Positions 1-11,389 of a DNA stretch of 64,000 nt are shown here, one piece after another (the stretch's first letter is position 1; every line of letters starts with the position of its first letter). A model generated the notes under the pieces. The model was not told the origin of the DNA, made no database searches, and saw only the letters and a list, made by a program, of their open reading frames with translations. Both the position numbers and the translations under genes were made by a program. This DNA comes from Cordylochernes scorpioides (lineage: Eukaryota; Arthropoda; Arachnida; Pseudoscorpiones; Chernetidae): the NCBI GenBank assembly GCA_030710605.1, contig CP092871.1, positions 72,817,171 to 72,881,170 of the forward strand, in the 5' to 3' direction.

Positions 1-1335
1 TTTGAAACTATAAGGCTATTAACGGCGATAGCAACAGAAAAGGACTGGTTCATTGACCAATTCGACGTGAAGAGTGCTTATCTTCATGGGACACTCAATG
101 AGACTATTTACATGGAACAACCTGAATGCTTCAAGAAACCAGGAGAAGAAAACTTGTTCTGCAAGCTTAAGAAATCAATCTATGGATTAAAACAGAGCGG
201 AAGATGCTGGAATAAATTCTTAAACAAACAACTTCACGAAATAGGATTCCAACGTAACCCAATTGATCCGAGCATCTACGAAGTTGAACTTGAAGAAGGA
301 AGGATCATTCTCTCAATCTATGTGGATGACATCTTTGCCATTTCAGAGAATCAAGCAGCGAGAAACAAATGCAGAGAACTCTTAAATTCCAGTTTTGAAG
401 TGAAGTATCTAGAACCAATTTCTCATATGCTTGGAGTATCCTTCAAGAAGTCAGAAGATGGAAGTACGACTCTTTCTCAAAGTAACTACATAGAAGAACT
501 GCTTCAACGTTTCAGACTACAGGATGCAAAAGGTGTCTCGACTCCAATGGAAACCAATCTTGACCTGAGTGTAAGGAAAAATGGAAATTCCAATGAGCGG
601 TTTCCATACCGTGAACTGATCGGAGGACTGTCATACCTTTCTCAGAGAACCAGGCCCGACATCGCCTACGCGGTCGGGATCCTATCCAGATACTGTGATA
701 ACTACACAAGAGAACACTGGGAAGCTGGGAAACGCGTGCTGCGTTATCTGAAGAGCACCAAGGACTTTGGCATAACTTACAGATCCACTGGCAAACCTTT
801 GATTGCCTTTTCGGATGCAAGTTGGGCCTCAGACATTGTAGACCGAAAAGGAGTATCTGGACATCTCATCATTTTAGCTGAAGCACCAATAATTTGGAGA
901 AGCACCAAACAAACAGTTACCGCTTTGAGTACTATGGAATCGGAATACATTGCACTGTCATCAGCTGTGAAGGACATCACATGGGTACGGAATCTGATGG
1001 AACAGCTGAAAATGTCAAGTTTGATTTGTGGAGAAACAAAAGTATTCTGCGACAACCAAGCTGCAATTTCCCATGCGGAAAATTACATCGACAAATCGAA
1101 AACTAGACATTTTGCCGTAAAGTACCATTTTGTTCGAGAAAAGATCTCAGAAGAAGCAATCGAACTTTTCTACACTCCGAGTGCTGAGAACCCTGCTGAC
1201 TTCCTTACCAAGCCTCTTGCTAGAAGCCAGCATGAAAAGTACTGTAGAGCGCTGATGGACTATCGGAATAAACGTCCAGCTGAAGTTTATCCGGGAGGGG
1301 ATTTGTTGGACACCAGCGCTGCCACTCAAGTATAA
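1..1335 (+). CDS. Ty1/copia pol, C-terminal part (reverse transcriptase and RNase H), 5' end outside window
   Basis: The frame is open from base 1 to a TAA at 1333-1335, so this is the end of a longer gag-pol polyprotein. It copies element RNA into DNA inside the virus-like particle. Seen: the RT catalytic box YVDD at 319-330, the motif YGLKQSGRCWN about 45 residues before it, RNase H with SDASW near 811 and DNQAAI starting at 1051, and the family's C-terminal block ADFLTKPL. Without the upstream part the protease and integrase cannot be judged. It aligns throughout with the second copia at 24-28.5 kb but differs at many residues, so it is another lineage of the same clade. No stop or frameshift is visible in the part present. 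The first ATG in the window (67) is internal and not a real start. Confidence 0.95.
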   Translation, partial: FETIRLLTAIATEKDWFIDQFDVKSAYLHGTLNETIYMEQPECFKKPGEENLFCKLKKSIYGLKQSGRCWNKFLNKQLHEIGFQRNPIDPSIYEVELEEGRIILSIYVDDIFAISENQAARNKCRELLNSSFEVKYLEPISHMLGVSFKKSEDGSTTLSQSNYIEELLQRFRLQDAKGVSTPMETNLDLSVRKNGNSNERFPYRELIGGLSYLSQRTRPDIAYAVGILSRYCDNYTREHWEAGKRVLRYLKSTKDFGITYRSTGKPLIAFSDASWASDIVDRKGVSGHLIILAEAPIIWRSTKQTVTALSTMESEYIALSSAVKDITWVRNLMEQLKMSSLICGETKVFCDNQAAISHAENYIDKSKTRHFAVKYHFVREKISEEAIELFYTPSAENPADFLTKPLARSQHEKYCRALMDYRNKRPAEVYPGGDLLDTSAATQV

Positions 1336-1351
1336 CACGTGACCGGGGGGA

Positions 1352-1548
1352 TGACGTAGCCCCCCCCCCCTTCCAACTGTCTGTAAATGTTTTAGCCTGA
1401 CAACGCTGTTGCTTGTTTACCGGAGGATGTAACCTCTTTGTTTCCTCTCTTTCCCTTTTTAATCTTTATATAACCTATGCTTTAATAAATTAGTTAGTGC
1501 AAGGCTCTTGTCCTAAGTGTAACCAAGTACCTTGTCTACACCCCTACA
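1352..1548 (+). mobile_element. Probable 3' LTR of the first copia element
   Basis: The G-rich run just before 1352 looks like a polypurine tract. TGACG follows, and the block ends near 1548 in CCTACA, giving the usual TG...CA ends. Inside are a TATA-like TTTATATAA near 1465 and AATAAA near 1484. Size is close to the 204-bp LTRs of the other copia element. The partner LTR lies outside the window, so the ends are inferred. Confidence 0.5.
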
Positions 1549-2017
1549 AGAAATACTTTTCATTAAATATTGTATAAGAAATATTTTAAAAAAGACAAAT
1601 TTATCCCAATATGAAATATCATGTGACAGTTAGGTTCTTGGAATTGAATTGGTTAATCATTTGCTAAAAATAATATTTTTTGTTAGTAATTAATTCACTT
1701 CTATAAACTTAACTATTGAGTTTTAAATTTAAAATCCATTTATGAAACTTTCTTTTCGATGATGTCGACTCAACATACCAATTGAATTCGAATAAAATTA
1801 AAAATATTTCATTCAAAAAATATATTTGAAAAAAAAAAACTGATTCTGAAAAAATATCTTGGAAGTAATAGAAATTTAATAAGCCTTGTTGTGTGTGTGT
1901 AATATTCTAATTATAAAGCTGCTAGTTGAAATATCTCCAGTTGATATGTGAATAGAATAGCTCATTGTTTATTAAAAAATTAATTAACTCCTCTTTCAAT
2001 CGAAACCTGGCGTCAAG
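1549..2017. other. AT-rich spacer
   Basis: Low-complexity A/T-rich DNA with homopolymer runs and a short GT run near 1890. No gene or repeat family recognised. The last 40 bases could be the 5' UTR of the reading frame starting at 2018. Confidence 0.4.
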
Positions 2018-2560
2018 ATGTGTCCCCGCTGGTGGCCATTCAAGAAATCTCCCAAAACCAGGCCCCAAGACCAAAAATTAGATTATGACAAAATAATGAA
2101 CAAATTTTTCAAACAAGAGATGGAAATTATCTCATATAAAGACAGAAATGAAGAACCCAATCATCTTCCAAAAAGGGTTCGTTTCGGCCGCGAGCTCATT
2201 TACAAGGAATTTGACAGCACAGAGATGCCAGAAGAGCTATCAAAAACGGAATGGAAAAACATGGCGGAGGACGCATTGTTCCTGAAGGACGTCAAAGAAC
2301 GATCTATTCCTCACTGCCCCCCATGTACCCCAAGACGATATTTCTTCCAGCCTTCAAAAACCCGGCCACCCTACAGCGTAAAGAAGCTGCTGAAAGAAGT
2401 GGCCGTTCGCCTGGAGAGTCACAAAAACGATCTCATATGTAAATTGGGGGCCAGAAGAGCTAGAAAGGCCGAGAAACGGGAGCGCCACGAAGAGCTCTGG
2501 CGATCATCAGAAATAGAACTGATGATACTTGAAGCCAGCGAGGAGTCTGATGACATATAG
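2018..2560 (+). CDS. Uncharacterised 180-aa protein with RVxF-type PP1-docking motif; possibly PPP1R15-like
   Basis: ATG in context AAGATGT opens 180 codons with balanced base composition in very AT-rich surroundings. The product is charged. A basic start (CPRWWPFKK) is followed by KRVRFG near residue 53, acidic residues, EWKNMAEDALFLKDVKERS at about 78-96, a Cys/Pro stretch, a basic helix (ARRARKAEKRERHEELW) and an acidic C-terminus (EESDDI). Known: PP1 regulators dock through R/K-V-x-F, and the PPP1R15 family follows it about 25 residues later with a Trp-x(3)-Ala-x-Asp block, which is similar in layout here. Inferred: a regulator of eIF2-alpha dephosphorylation is possible. The resemblance is short and by eye. 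No signal peptide or membrane segment. The 52-bp array begins about 135 bp after the stop. Confidence 0.5.
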   Translation: MCPRWWPFKKSPKTRPQDQKLDYDKIMNKFFKQEMEIISYKDRNEEPNHLPKRVRFGRELIYKEFDSTEMPEELSKTEWKNMAEDALFLKDVKERSIPHCPPCTPRRYFFQPSKTRPPYSVKKLLKEVAVRLESHKNDLICKLGARRARKAEKRERHEELWRSSEIELMILEASEESDDI

Positions 2561-2696
2561 TTCGGCGTTGATTAACTGGAACTTCAGCCCCAGATTTTTC
2601 AAGTTTATTACATTTTGAAACTTCCTCTAAATTCCTGGAATTCTTTCTTGATTAGATAAAACGCATTTTTAAAAAGGAGGATATGATAATAGAGGC

Positions 2697-4312
2697 TCTA
2701 AAGTCTGCTCGGACCACTCTTGAAACGGGGGCTAGTGAACCCCAGCAGAGGCGAACCTCCACGGACCGCTCTGGACCAGGGGGCTAGTGAACCCCAGCAG
2801 AGACGAACCTCCACCGACCGCTCTGGACCAGGGGGCTAGTGAACCCCAGCAGAGACGAACCTCCACGGACCGCTCTGGACCAGGGGGCTAGTGAACCCCA
2901 GCAGAGACGAACCTCCACGGACCGCTCTGAACCAGGGGGCTAGTGAACCCCAGCAGAGACGAACCTCCACGGACCGCTCTGGACCAGGGGGCTAGTGAAC
3001 CCCAGCAGAGACGAACCTCCACGGACCGCTCTGGATTAGGGGGCTAGTGAACCCCAGCAGAGGCGAACCTCCACGGACCGCTCTGGACCAGGGGGCTAGT
3101 GAACCCCAGCAGAGACGAACCTCCACCGACCGCTCTGGACCAGGGGGCTAGTGAACCCCAGCAGAGGCGAACCTCCACGGACCGCTCTGGACCAGGGGGC
3201 TAGTGAACCCCAGCAGAGACGAACCTCCACGGACCGCTCTGGGCCAGGGGGCTAGTGAACCCCAGCAGAGGCGAACTTCCACGGACCGCTCTGGACCAGG
3301 GGGCTAGTGAACCCCAGCAGAGACGAACCTCCACGGACCGCTCTGGACCAGGGGGCTAGTGAACCCCAGCAGAGGCGAACCTCCACGGACCGCTCTGGGC
3401 CAGGGGGCTAGTGAACCCCAGCAGAGACGAACCTCCACGGACCGCTCTGGGCCAGGGGGCTAGTGAACCCCAGCAGAGACGAACCTCCACGGACCGCTCT
3501 GGACCAGGGGGCTAGTGAACCCCAGCAGAGACGAACCTCCACCGACCGCTCTGGACCAGGGGGCTAGTGAACCCCAGCAGAGGCGAACCTCCACGGACCG
3601 CTCTGGACCAGGGGGCTAGTGAACCCCAGCAGAGACGAACCTCCACGGACCGCTCTGGGCCAGGGGGCTAGTGAACCCCAGCAGAGGCGAACTTCCACGG
3701 ACCGCTCTGGACCAGGGGGCTAGTGAACCCCAGCAGAGACGAACCTCCACCGACCGCTCTGGACCAGGGGGCTAGTGAACCCCAGCAGAGGCGAACCTCC
3801 ACGGACCGCTCTGGACCAGGGGGCTAGTGAACCCCAGCAGAGACGAACCTCCACGGACCGCTCTGGACCAGGGGGCTAGTGAACCCCAGCAGAGACGAAC
3901 CTCCACGGACCGCTCTGGACCAGGGGGCTAGTGAACCCCAGCAGAGACGAACCTCCACCGACCGCTCTGGACCAGGGGGCTAGTGAACCCCAGCAGAGGC
4001 GAACCTCCACGGACCGCTCTGGACCAGGGGGCTAGTGAACCCCAGCAGAGACGAACCTCCACGGACCGCTCTGGGCCAGGGGGCTAGTGAACCCCAGCAG
4101 AGGCGAACCTCCACGGACCGCTCTGGACCAGGGGGCTAGTGAACCCCAGCAGAGACGAACCTCCACCGACCGCTCTGGACCAGGGGGCTAGTGAACCCCA
4201 GCAGAGGCGAACCTCCACGGACCGCTCTGGACCATGGGGCTAGCGAACCCCAGCAGGGAAGAAGATCCAGAGTCTGCTCTGAGAACGGAAGCTAGCGAAT
4301 CATAGCAAAGAG
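2697..4312. repeat. 52-bp minisatellite array, about 30 units
   Basis: Head-to-tail units carry the core GGGGGCTAGTGAACCCC and the block GACGAACCTCCAC. Starts at 2763, 2815 and 2867 give a 52-bp period. Middle units differ by single bases (GACG/GGCG, CACGG/CACCG, GGACC/GGGCC); edge units are degenerate. Because 52 is not a multiple of 3 and the unit holds TAG, it is not coding. GGGG and CCCC around CTAGTGAA could form a small hairpin in each unit. The array is far more G+C-rich than its flanks. Confidence 0.97.
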
Positions 4313-4540
4313 GAATTTACAGAAACTGGCTTGGGACTTGAATCTGAAGGAATACCTGAAGAGGAAACCCTGCAGACTAGCCTGAGACTGAAGGATGGCA
4401 GAGCACCAGCAGAAGAAACCCCGGGGAAGTTCAAAGCCATCACCAAACCTTTATTGATGGATCCCAAGATGAGCTGCATGGGAACAAATATTATCTTTAT
4501 ATCTCCTTATTTCCTTCAAAATCCAAATTTTTCAAAATTG

Positions 4541-4546
4541 AATAAA
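4541..4546 (+). promoter_or_regulatory. AATAAA, possible polyadenylation signal
   Basis: This is the first AATAAA I find after the stop codon at 2560. If the 2018 frame is a gene on this strand, the 52-bp array would lie in its 3' UTR. The hexamer is common by chance in such AT-rich DNA. Confidence 0.3.
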
Positions 4547-4552
4547 GCTTGA

Positions 4553-5290
4553 GCATGGAAATGTATGATTTGATTAAGAAAATAAATGAGAAAAATAACT
4601 TGTTTATAATTATTTTTAAATGTTAATTTTCTAGCTTATTTTTTTGCCAAATACTCATTTTTCTTGGCAAAAATTGACAAAAGATATCTATTAAACAATA
4701 CAATGCTATATTAGTTTCATATTGATTATAAATATAATATAAAATTGATTATATGCCGCTATTTTGCGGCGACGGTCAATAGATTTTTTCTAGGTTTAAA
4801 GTTTATTTTTACGGAAAAGACGAGTCCCCCCACCTTCTTTAAATATTCATTGTTTCGATGCATAATTAAAGGTGTAAGTACCTATTTTTGGGTACATATC
4901 TCTATATTCAATACATATATTGGATCTCAATTAAAATTTATTTTACCAAGATTTCAAGGGAAATTCGCCTCTCTCTTCATCGAGGTTTTCTATGATTTAA
5001 ACTAAATCACGTGGGTCGGTGTGAGCCTCTCTCGCTATACAAGACCAAAGTAAGAAATCATCTGATGAAAATGTTGGTGTACATCAAATACTTTTACAAT
5101 TATTATATATGTTATAATAAAATCATAATTATATGAATAAAATAATTGTGATTATTCATAAATAAAATAGGAAAATATCACATTTGTTAATGTGATACTT
5201 CTGTTGAAGAGCTGATAAGTCTCAAAGGTTGAAAATAAAATGTTATACAGGAAACTTAGCCTTGGAATAATTATTTATTTTATTATATAC
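4553..5290. other. AT-rich spacer, nothing recognised
   Basis: Mostly A/T runs. A less AT-rich patch at about 4760-5060 has an 86-codon open frame but no recognisable protein. Nothing else is supported. Confidence 0.4.
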
Positions 5291-5291
5291 T

Positions 5292-6135
5292 AGACGAATG
5301 ACGCGGCTTCGCCCGAGAAATGCCCCGAGTGCAATTTCCTTCATTATGAAATTACATCGATAATAAATAGTAGAAGTGCCATAGAATAATAGTAATAGTG
5401 TTTAGTTATTTGATTTAATTATTTTTTGTAATCCATTTAATTGTTTCATAATCAATATACATAGATGGCTGCTTTTCCACCCAACCCCCGAGGTACCCGC
5501 CCCAGCGCATTAACCCTTGAAATTGCCTGAGTTAAGTGAGTGACTGCGATGGATCTTGACTACGATGTCCATCTTCTCAGTAAGAATGAAAAAGATAGGT
5601 TTATAAAAAATAATCCAAAATACTGGCATATAAATATTTTTATGTAAAAATAAAAGAGCACATGGAAATTAGGCAAACATTCTAAACGATTTTTCAAAAA
5701 AAGATATAAAAAACAAAGATTAGAACAAAAAATAATGAAAATAGGAAAGCCATTATTTACATACGGTAAACCTAATTTTGTAAAGTGTTTTAAAAATTGC
5801 ATTGTGTGCACTTACCGTAACTTAGTTATTAATATAAATGTATCTTTCAATACTCAATACTTTTGTAAAAAAAGTAACACTCGTATAAAAAGATATTTAA
5901 GAAAAAATTATGTAAGCAACTTGAAAAAAATGCAGAACGCTCATTGGTCGCTTAATTGGCCTGGTGTTTTACTTCGCCTCGTATTTACCTCGCGTGAAAA
6001 TATTCTTAAAATGAAAAAAAAAAGCCAAAATACTAATCAATATGTAGCCGAAGGTTTTACTGCAAAATTTGGTACCAATTGGTTCAGTAGTTTTTGAGTT
6101 TATCGCGAAACAGAAAACAGACTTTTATATTTAAT
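5292..6135 (+). mobile_element. RTE-type non-LTR element tail or related short element
   Basis: It starts with ACTAGACGAATGACGCGG next to a small CGGCTTCGCCCG hairpin and ends with a block like TTGGTTCAGTAGTTTTTGAG, then ATCGCG, CAGAC and TTTTATATTTAATA. These are the usual ends of RTE-like 3' regions in invertebrates. No intact reverse transcriptase frame lies between; a 120-codon open frame at 5735-6097 resembles nothing I know. Related starts occur at 17370, 38477 and 39484. Confidence 0.55.
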
Positions 6136-6434
6136 AAGAAATAATAATCAGTGATGGTATTATGATTTAAATGAAAATATAATATATTATGAAGTGAAAT
6201 ATAAATAGAAAATATCAGCCAAAATAATTAACAAGAAGCCTTTCAACTATACATTAAGCATAGATTATTGGCATGTTATTCATCGCAGCATGGAATGTAG
6301 GAAATATTTTTCTTATTTGAAATAATCGCTCACCTAAATAGTTACATATATTTTATATAAGCGAAGCGATACTGAAATATATAAAATTAATATTTAGCTT
6401 GTCTGTGTTTTGTGAATTGTTTTAGGGGAGAGCA

Positions 6435-6870
6435 ACGATCGGAAGTTGTACCTTTCAGCATGTATATCGGGATTCAGACAATAACTCTGAAAGATATCAC
6501 AGTGACCTTTATTGAAGATACACGAGATAACCAATATGCACTCATGGACAAAACTTAAGAAAGTTGTACCTTTTAGCATGTATATCGGGATTCAGACAAT
6601 AACTCTGAAAGATATTACAGTGACCTTTATTGAAGACTTACGAGATAACCAATATACACTAAAGGACAAAACTAAAGGAAGTTGTACCTTTTAGCATTTA
6701 AATCGGTATTCAGATAATAACTCTGAAAGATATTACAGTGACCTTTATTGAAGACATACCCAACACATAACCAATTGTAAACAAAACCTCCTCTGTCTTC
6801 CTTCAAAAAACATACGACCAGCGATATCAAATACTTCACACTTCCTTAAGTTTTGTCCATGAGTATATAT
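6435..6870. mobile_element. 118-bp MITE, partly tandem (three units plus the far end)
   Basis: The sequence from GAAGTTGTACC through GGGATTCAGAC to GACCTTTATTGAAGA repeats at 118-bp spacing (joints near 6540 and 6658). It then runs into the opposite terminal repeat ACTTCCTTAAGTTTTGTCCA at about 6839. It is the same family as the array at 47886-49240. Confidence 0.85.
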
Positions 6871-7433
6871 GGTGGGAAAACTCTATCAATGAGGTGGGAC
6901 GTCCCAATACTAGTGGCGACTGCTAGAGAAAGATGGAGAAGTAACGTCATTGCCACCTACAGAACCCACTCTGACACCAGAGGTCTACTAAGGTGACGTG
7001 TGCCATCATTTTAAAACAAGTGAATTTTTATTATTTGTTTTGATTCAAAATGAAGCCGCCCCTGTACTGATCAGGACCATAGCCTGACACCATGGTATAC
7101 TGGTTGTCTGGATTCACCAGAACTGGTGTTGTGGCTTATTCACGGAATCTGTAAATTCCTGGCAGATGATCAACAAGACGTAGTTTTATAAAACATTTGG
7201 TAAATGTAATGAGATTTTTCTTTACACGTTTAATTCATTACTTTGATCTTTTTAATTAATATTCTTTTTAGTTTTTATATATTTATAAATAATATAAGCT
7301 TTTAATTTTATATAGATAATCCTATATTTTAAAACTCTATTCATAATCCTATTAATCTCTTTTTAGGGTTTTCATTTTTAAATTAACATTTTTGGTTAAT
7401 TTATTAATAGCCTTCTATATTTTAAACATACGT
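6871..7433. other. Spacer with a mixed-composition patch
   Basis: 6880-7170 is less AT-rich and contains ATTCACCAGAACTGGTGTTG, which partly resembles a stretch near 45970. The rest, to about 7430, is A/T runs. No gene seen. Confidence 0.35.
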
Positions 7434-7560
7434 CGGACCTGGAGGCTGTTATTGTGTTCTGTGCTGCCTGGAGTATAGGAGCTCTATCTATGCTTCCTTC
7501 CTGTGGTGAATCTATATAAGACCGGTGGTCTTAATAAAGCTGTATGTGTGTGTCTATATT
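7434..7560 (+). mobile_element. Short SINE-like element ending in a hairpin and AATAAA
   Basis: A mixed-composition body ends in GAATCTATATAAGACCGG, then GGTCTTAATAAAG and a GT-rich tail. AAGACC at 7518 pairs with GGTCTT ending at 7532. The same ending recurs at 18294, 49984 (minus), 56753 (minus) and 60446. The body is also partly shared with the minus-strand copy at 49960-50085 (GCTGCCTGGAGTA). No polymerase III boxes were identified. Confidence 0.6.
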
Positions 7561-7972
7561 CTTAACTACGGACTATCAAAAGATGAACTATTTTCTCAAT
7601 TAACACTTTATATTTTGGCTCTTTTTTAACCTTTTATATTTACACTTTTCAGATTCTCCTTCTAAAAAGGATAAAGAAAATGAATAGTAATAGCGGTTCC
7701 CAGTATATATATAAAAAAAATGAAGTTAACCATTATATGAAAAAGTGGCCACCCTATCGCAGTTAGGAAACATAAAAAAAGAAGAATTTGTCTAAAAAGT
7801 AACAAAAAAAGGAACAGTTATCTTCCACCTAAAATGACTTATCGATAAAAAAAAAAAAGAGATAGGTAAATGTCTATCCAAATAGGCAGATGGGACCACC
7901 TGGGAGTACCAACCGCACTTAAGCCATCATCCTGCTGTCCGCCATAAAAACGTCGACAAAAAACAAAGAGAG

Positions 7973-8305
7973 GTGATGGCGGACATACATCTTTCTGAGG
8001 AGCAGGACACTAATTGGTCACCTTATCGGAGGGCCTCTTCAAATTGTTGGGGATCAGTTTCGCCAGCCGGGGGCAGGACCGTGTCAAATAGCTATGACAA
8101 CTGGGATGTCAGCTCTGATGGTGGGACAAGCCGTTTGACTAGAGCGGTCCTCGATGTTCTGCACCTATGGTGTTCGTTTGTGTTGATGGTCACTATCATA
8201 TTTGGTTATTATTATGGACATCAATGCTGGTTTTATGCTGATATAACATTCATGTTATATCTACAAAGACAGCTTATTGTTGTCCTACACATCGATATTC
8301 TGTAA
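7973..8305 (+). CDS. Exon-like open frame, 110 codons, possible first exon of an unknown membrane protein
   Basis: Start at ATGATGGCGGAC. The first 65 residues are hydrophilic and Ser/Gly/Asp-rich (SPYRRASSNCWGS; NSYDNWDVSSDGGTS). A strongly hydrophobic stretch follows at about residues 66-95 (VLHLWCSFVLMVTIIFGYYYG), like a membrane segment. Base composition is balanced compared with the flanks. The last 20 codons run into the first degenerate unit of the 65-bp satellite, so a true exon would end before about 8230; I see no strong splice donor. Not recognised as a known family. It may be a host exon, or part of a short repeat that happens to be open. Confidence 0.35.
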   Translation: MMADIHLSEEQDTNWSPYRRASSNCWGSVSPAGGRTVSNSYDNWDVSSDGGTSRLTRAVLDVLHLWCSFVLMVTIIFGYYYGHQCWFYADITFMLYLQRQLIVVLHIDIL

Positions 8306-9210
8306 TTATACCATATTTTTGATGTCTACCAGGACAGCTTGTGTTGGTCCTAAACATCGAGGTTCTGTAGCTATGACATCAATTTGATGTCTACCAGGAC
8401 AGCTTGTAATGGTCCTAGACATCGAAGGTCTGTATCTATGACATCAATTTGATGTCTACCAGGACAGTTTGTGTTGGTACTAGACATCGAGGTTCTGTAG
8501 CTGAGACATCAATTTGATATCTACCAGGACAGCTTGTGTTGTTCCTAAACATCGAGGTTCTGTAGCTATGACATCAATTTGATGTCTACCAGGACAGCTT
8601 GTGTTGGTCCTAAACATCGAGGTTCTGTAGCTATGACATCAATTTGATGTCTACCAGGACAGCTTGTGTTGGTTCTAGACATCGAGGTTCTGTAGCTATG
8701 ACATCAATTTGATGTCTACCTGGACCAGCTTGTGTTAGTTCTAGACATCGAGGTTCTGTAGCTATGACATCAATTTGATGTCTATCAGGACAGCTTGTGT
8801 TGGTTCTAGACATCGAGGTTCTGTAGCTATGGCATCAATTTGATGTCTACCTGGACAGCTTGTGTTGGTTCTAGACATCGAGGTTCTGTAGCTATGACAT
8901 CAATTTGATGTCTACCAGGACAGCTTGTGTTGGTTCTAGACATCGAGGTTCTGTAGCTATGACATCAATTTGATATCTACCAGGACAGCTTGTGTTGGTC
9001 CTAGACATCGAGGTTCTGTAGCTATGACATCATGTAGGTATGACATCTTTTTGATGTTCATCAGGTATCAGGACAGCTTGTGCTCTTTGATGTCTAAAAA
9101 GACAGCTTGAGTTGGTCCTAGACATTGCGGTTCTGTAGCTGAGACGCCAATTATTTGATGTCTACCTGTACAGCTTAATTTAGTCCTGGGTATCAAGGAT
9201 GTGCTCTGAA
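8256..9210. repeat. 65-bp satellite array with dyad symmetry, about 12 units plus degenerate edge
   Basis: Repeated start positions 8321, 8386, 8451 and 8516 give a 65-bp period. Each unit has GATGTCTA and TAGACATC as an inverted pair with GGAC/GTCC inside it. Across unit borders GACATCAATTTGATGTC is a near-perfect palindrome around one T. Units beyond 9050 are degenerate, with traces to about 9560. One stop-free 60-codon stretch on the minus strand is a by-product of the repeat. Confidence 0.97.
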
Positions 9211-9559
9211 GCTAAAATATATATTTAAGGCTTGCAGACAACCTTCTGTAGGTAATATGATGCCTACAAGCATACATTGATGAGATTCTGATAATCAATG
9301 TTGAACTTCTGTAGCCGTGGCATTCCTTCGGAGCTTCCTATGAAGATAGTAAATCTATTTAACATTTGCAGATAACCTTGTCTTTGTACTATGATACTCA
9401 CAAGCTAACAGTGCGTAGATTATGGATATCAATGTTAATGTTATGGATCTACCAGGCATCTTAAATTGGCCCTGGATATCAATTCTGAAGTTTTGTTATG
9501 CACAACATTTATTCCATATCTACTTGATTTGACCTGGACATCAATGCTGGTATTTGTAA

Positions 9560-11389
9560 GTTAGAATCTTTTTGAAGCCAAAATGCACAACCTATTGTGT
9601 AGTGTGTGTAATTTTTTCAGTTTTACAACACGCCTTGCATTTTTATAGTTACCATATACCGGTATATCTCGACTCTTCGTTTATTTCCTTTGAAACGGTA
9701 TTTGGCACAAAACAACAAGAACATATCTCGACGTACTAGTATACATAAAAACTATTCAAACTAAAAATACATTTACAATTTTTTGATTTATTTCTTTTTA
9801 TATCAAAACTATATACAACTAAATAGAGCAATAATAAACGTTTGTATGCTTAATTTTAATTTTTAATATAATTTTCAAATTATATCTAAAGAAATATCTT
9901 CAAAATATATAGTAAATATAATACATTATTGATATTTCACAGAATGATTCCTTTTTTAAAGTATGAAGTGTATGTAAAATATATTTCTGTGCTGTTGATA
10001 AAACTGCAACTTGTAAATGTAGAAATTTCAAGATATGGTAATTACTAGTAGATACAAATAGAAATCAGTCATTATATATATAATTTTGTTTGTTGTTATA
10101 TAAACGAGAAAATAATTCATATTTATTTATATATAAGGCTAAAATTATCGATTTTTTAAACATCTACCTTAAATGGAAATTTTCCAAAATTTTCTAATTT
10201 TATACTGAGATATGCTGTAGCGTAAAAAGCCTAAAATGTAAAATAGTAAAAAGAAAAGCTGCTCATATTTTGCCGATGAAATAAATGCAAAGAAAAATAC
10301 ACATCAGAAGATATAAAAATCCCGCCAAAATGTTTTGCCAACAACATTCAAGATAAATCGGCTATTTATAAACTCAGTTTCCACCAATTAGATTGTGATA
10401 ATGGCTCCCTAGAGGAGAAAATCTAAAATTTCATTTGTAGGCATTAATTTCACACCCACCTTTTGTTGTTTTGAAAGGCGGAAGTAAATAGAAGCGTTTG
10501 TTTGCCAACATTTACTTGATCGTCTGATTCTTTTACGGTGGAGAATTTGTTCTTTATTATGTAATACAACATTATTTACATATATCTCATCTACCTACTA
10601 ATATTACACTGTTCCTCTAAAAATAGTAGGTATATTTATCGAATTTATAGAAATAAAATAATGCATTTTAATACCATCATATAGTTAACATTTGTTAATT
10701 CAAAATCACTTTTAGTGAAGTTAAAGTGTAATATGCCAATTTAGCACATTTTGCTTTGCATATATTAGTTTGCATAATGCTATATGATAATATGCTAATA
10801 AGCCTAACGTTATATATATAAAAAAAGAAATTCTACTCTCTTTCAAAACAATTACTGTCCACTTGCAAAGGTATATGAGAATTGGAGAAGCATCCAACGA
10901 TTCCTGGAAATGTATACCTCTGTAATTGATAAAAATAATATAGGAAAACAAAGATTCCCTGAACTAGATACAATTTACAACACCTGTATTATGTGAGTTT
11001 GTAAAAAAGCTACTGCCAACCGATTTGCTTTAACAATACTGCAGCATCGCGCGCCTGGCTCTTAAATGATCACTTGGAAAAAAAAGGCGTAAGGCATTTT
11101 GTAAAATAGCATTTTTTTGCCCCGAATAAACAATTCTGTTTAATATAAAATATGTGTTTTGTGTATGCTTCGTCAATAATAATTTGTGTCATGTTAAAAA
11201 ATGTTACATATATTAGTTATTCTATCTAAAAGCTTGTTTATTTATTTACATATATTCTTAGATTTATATTTACCCTTCTTACATAGGGATTTTTATATAT
11301 AAATAACATTTTTGAGATGTTCAGCTATTTCAGCGATATTTAAACAACTGCAATTGGCTTAACTTGGCTAGAGATAGGTTTAAGACAGG
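9560..11389. other. Very AT-rich stretch, nothing recognised
   Basis: About 1.8 kb of A/T-rich sequence with short microsatellite runs. Small open frames (for example 10721-10951 minus) look like chance. A slightly richer patch at 10380-10530 shows no known motif. Confidence 0.45.

Noticed and set aside
512-1338. Minus-strand and shifted frames inside the first copia pol
   Set aside because: Shadows of the real frame; the same applies within the second copia, the Tc1-like and the LINE regions.
2697-4312. CRISPR array
   Set aside because: The repeats are contiguous tandem units without unique spacers, in a eukaryotic context. The same holds for the 65, 69, 70, 118 and 133-bp arrays.
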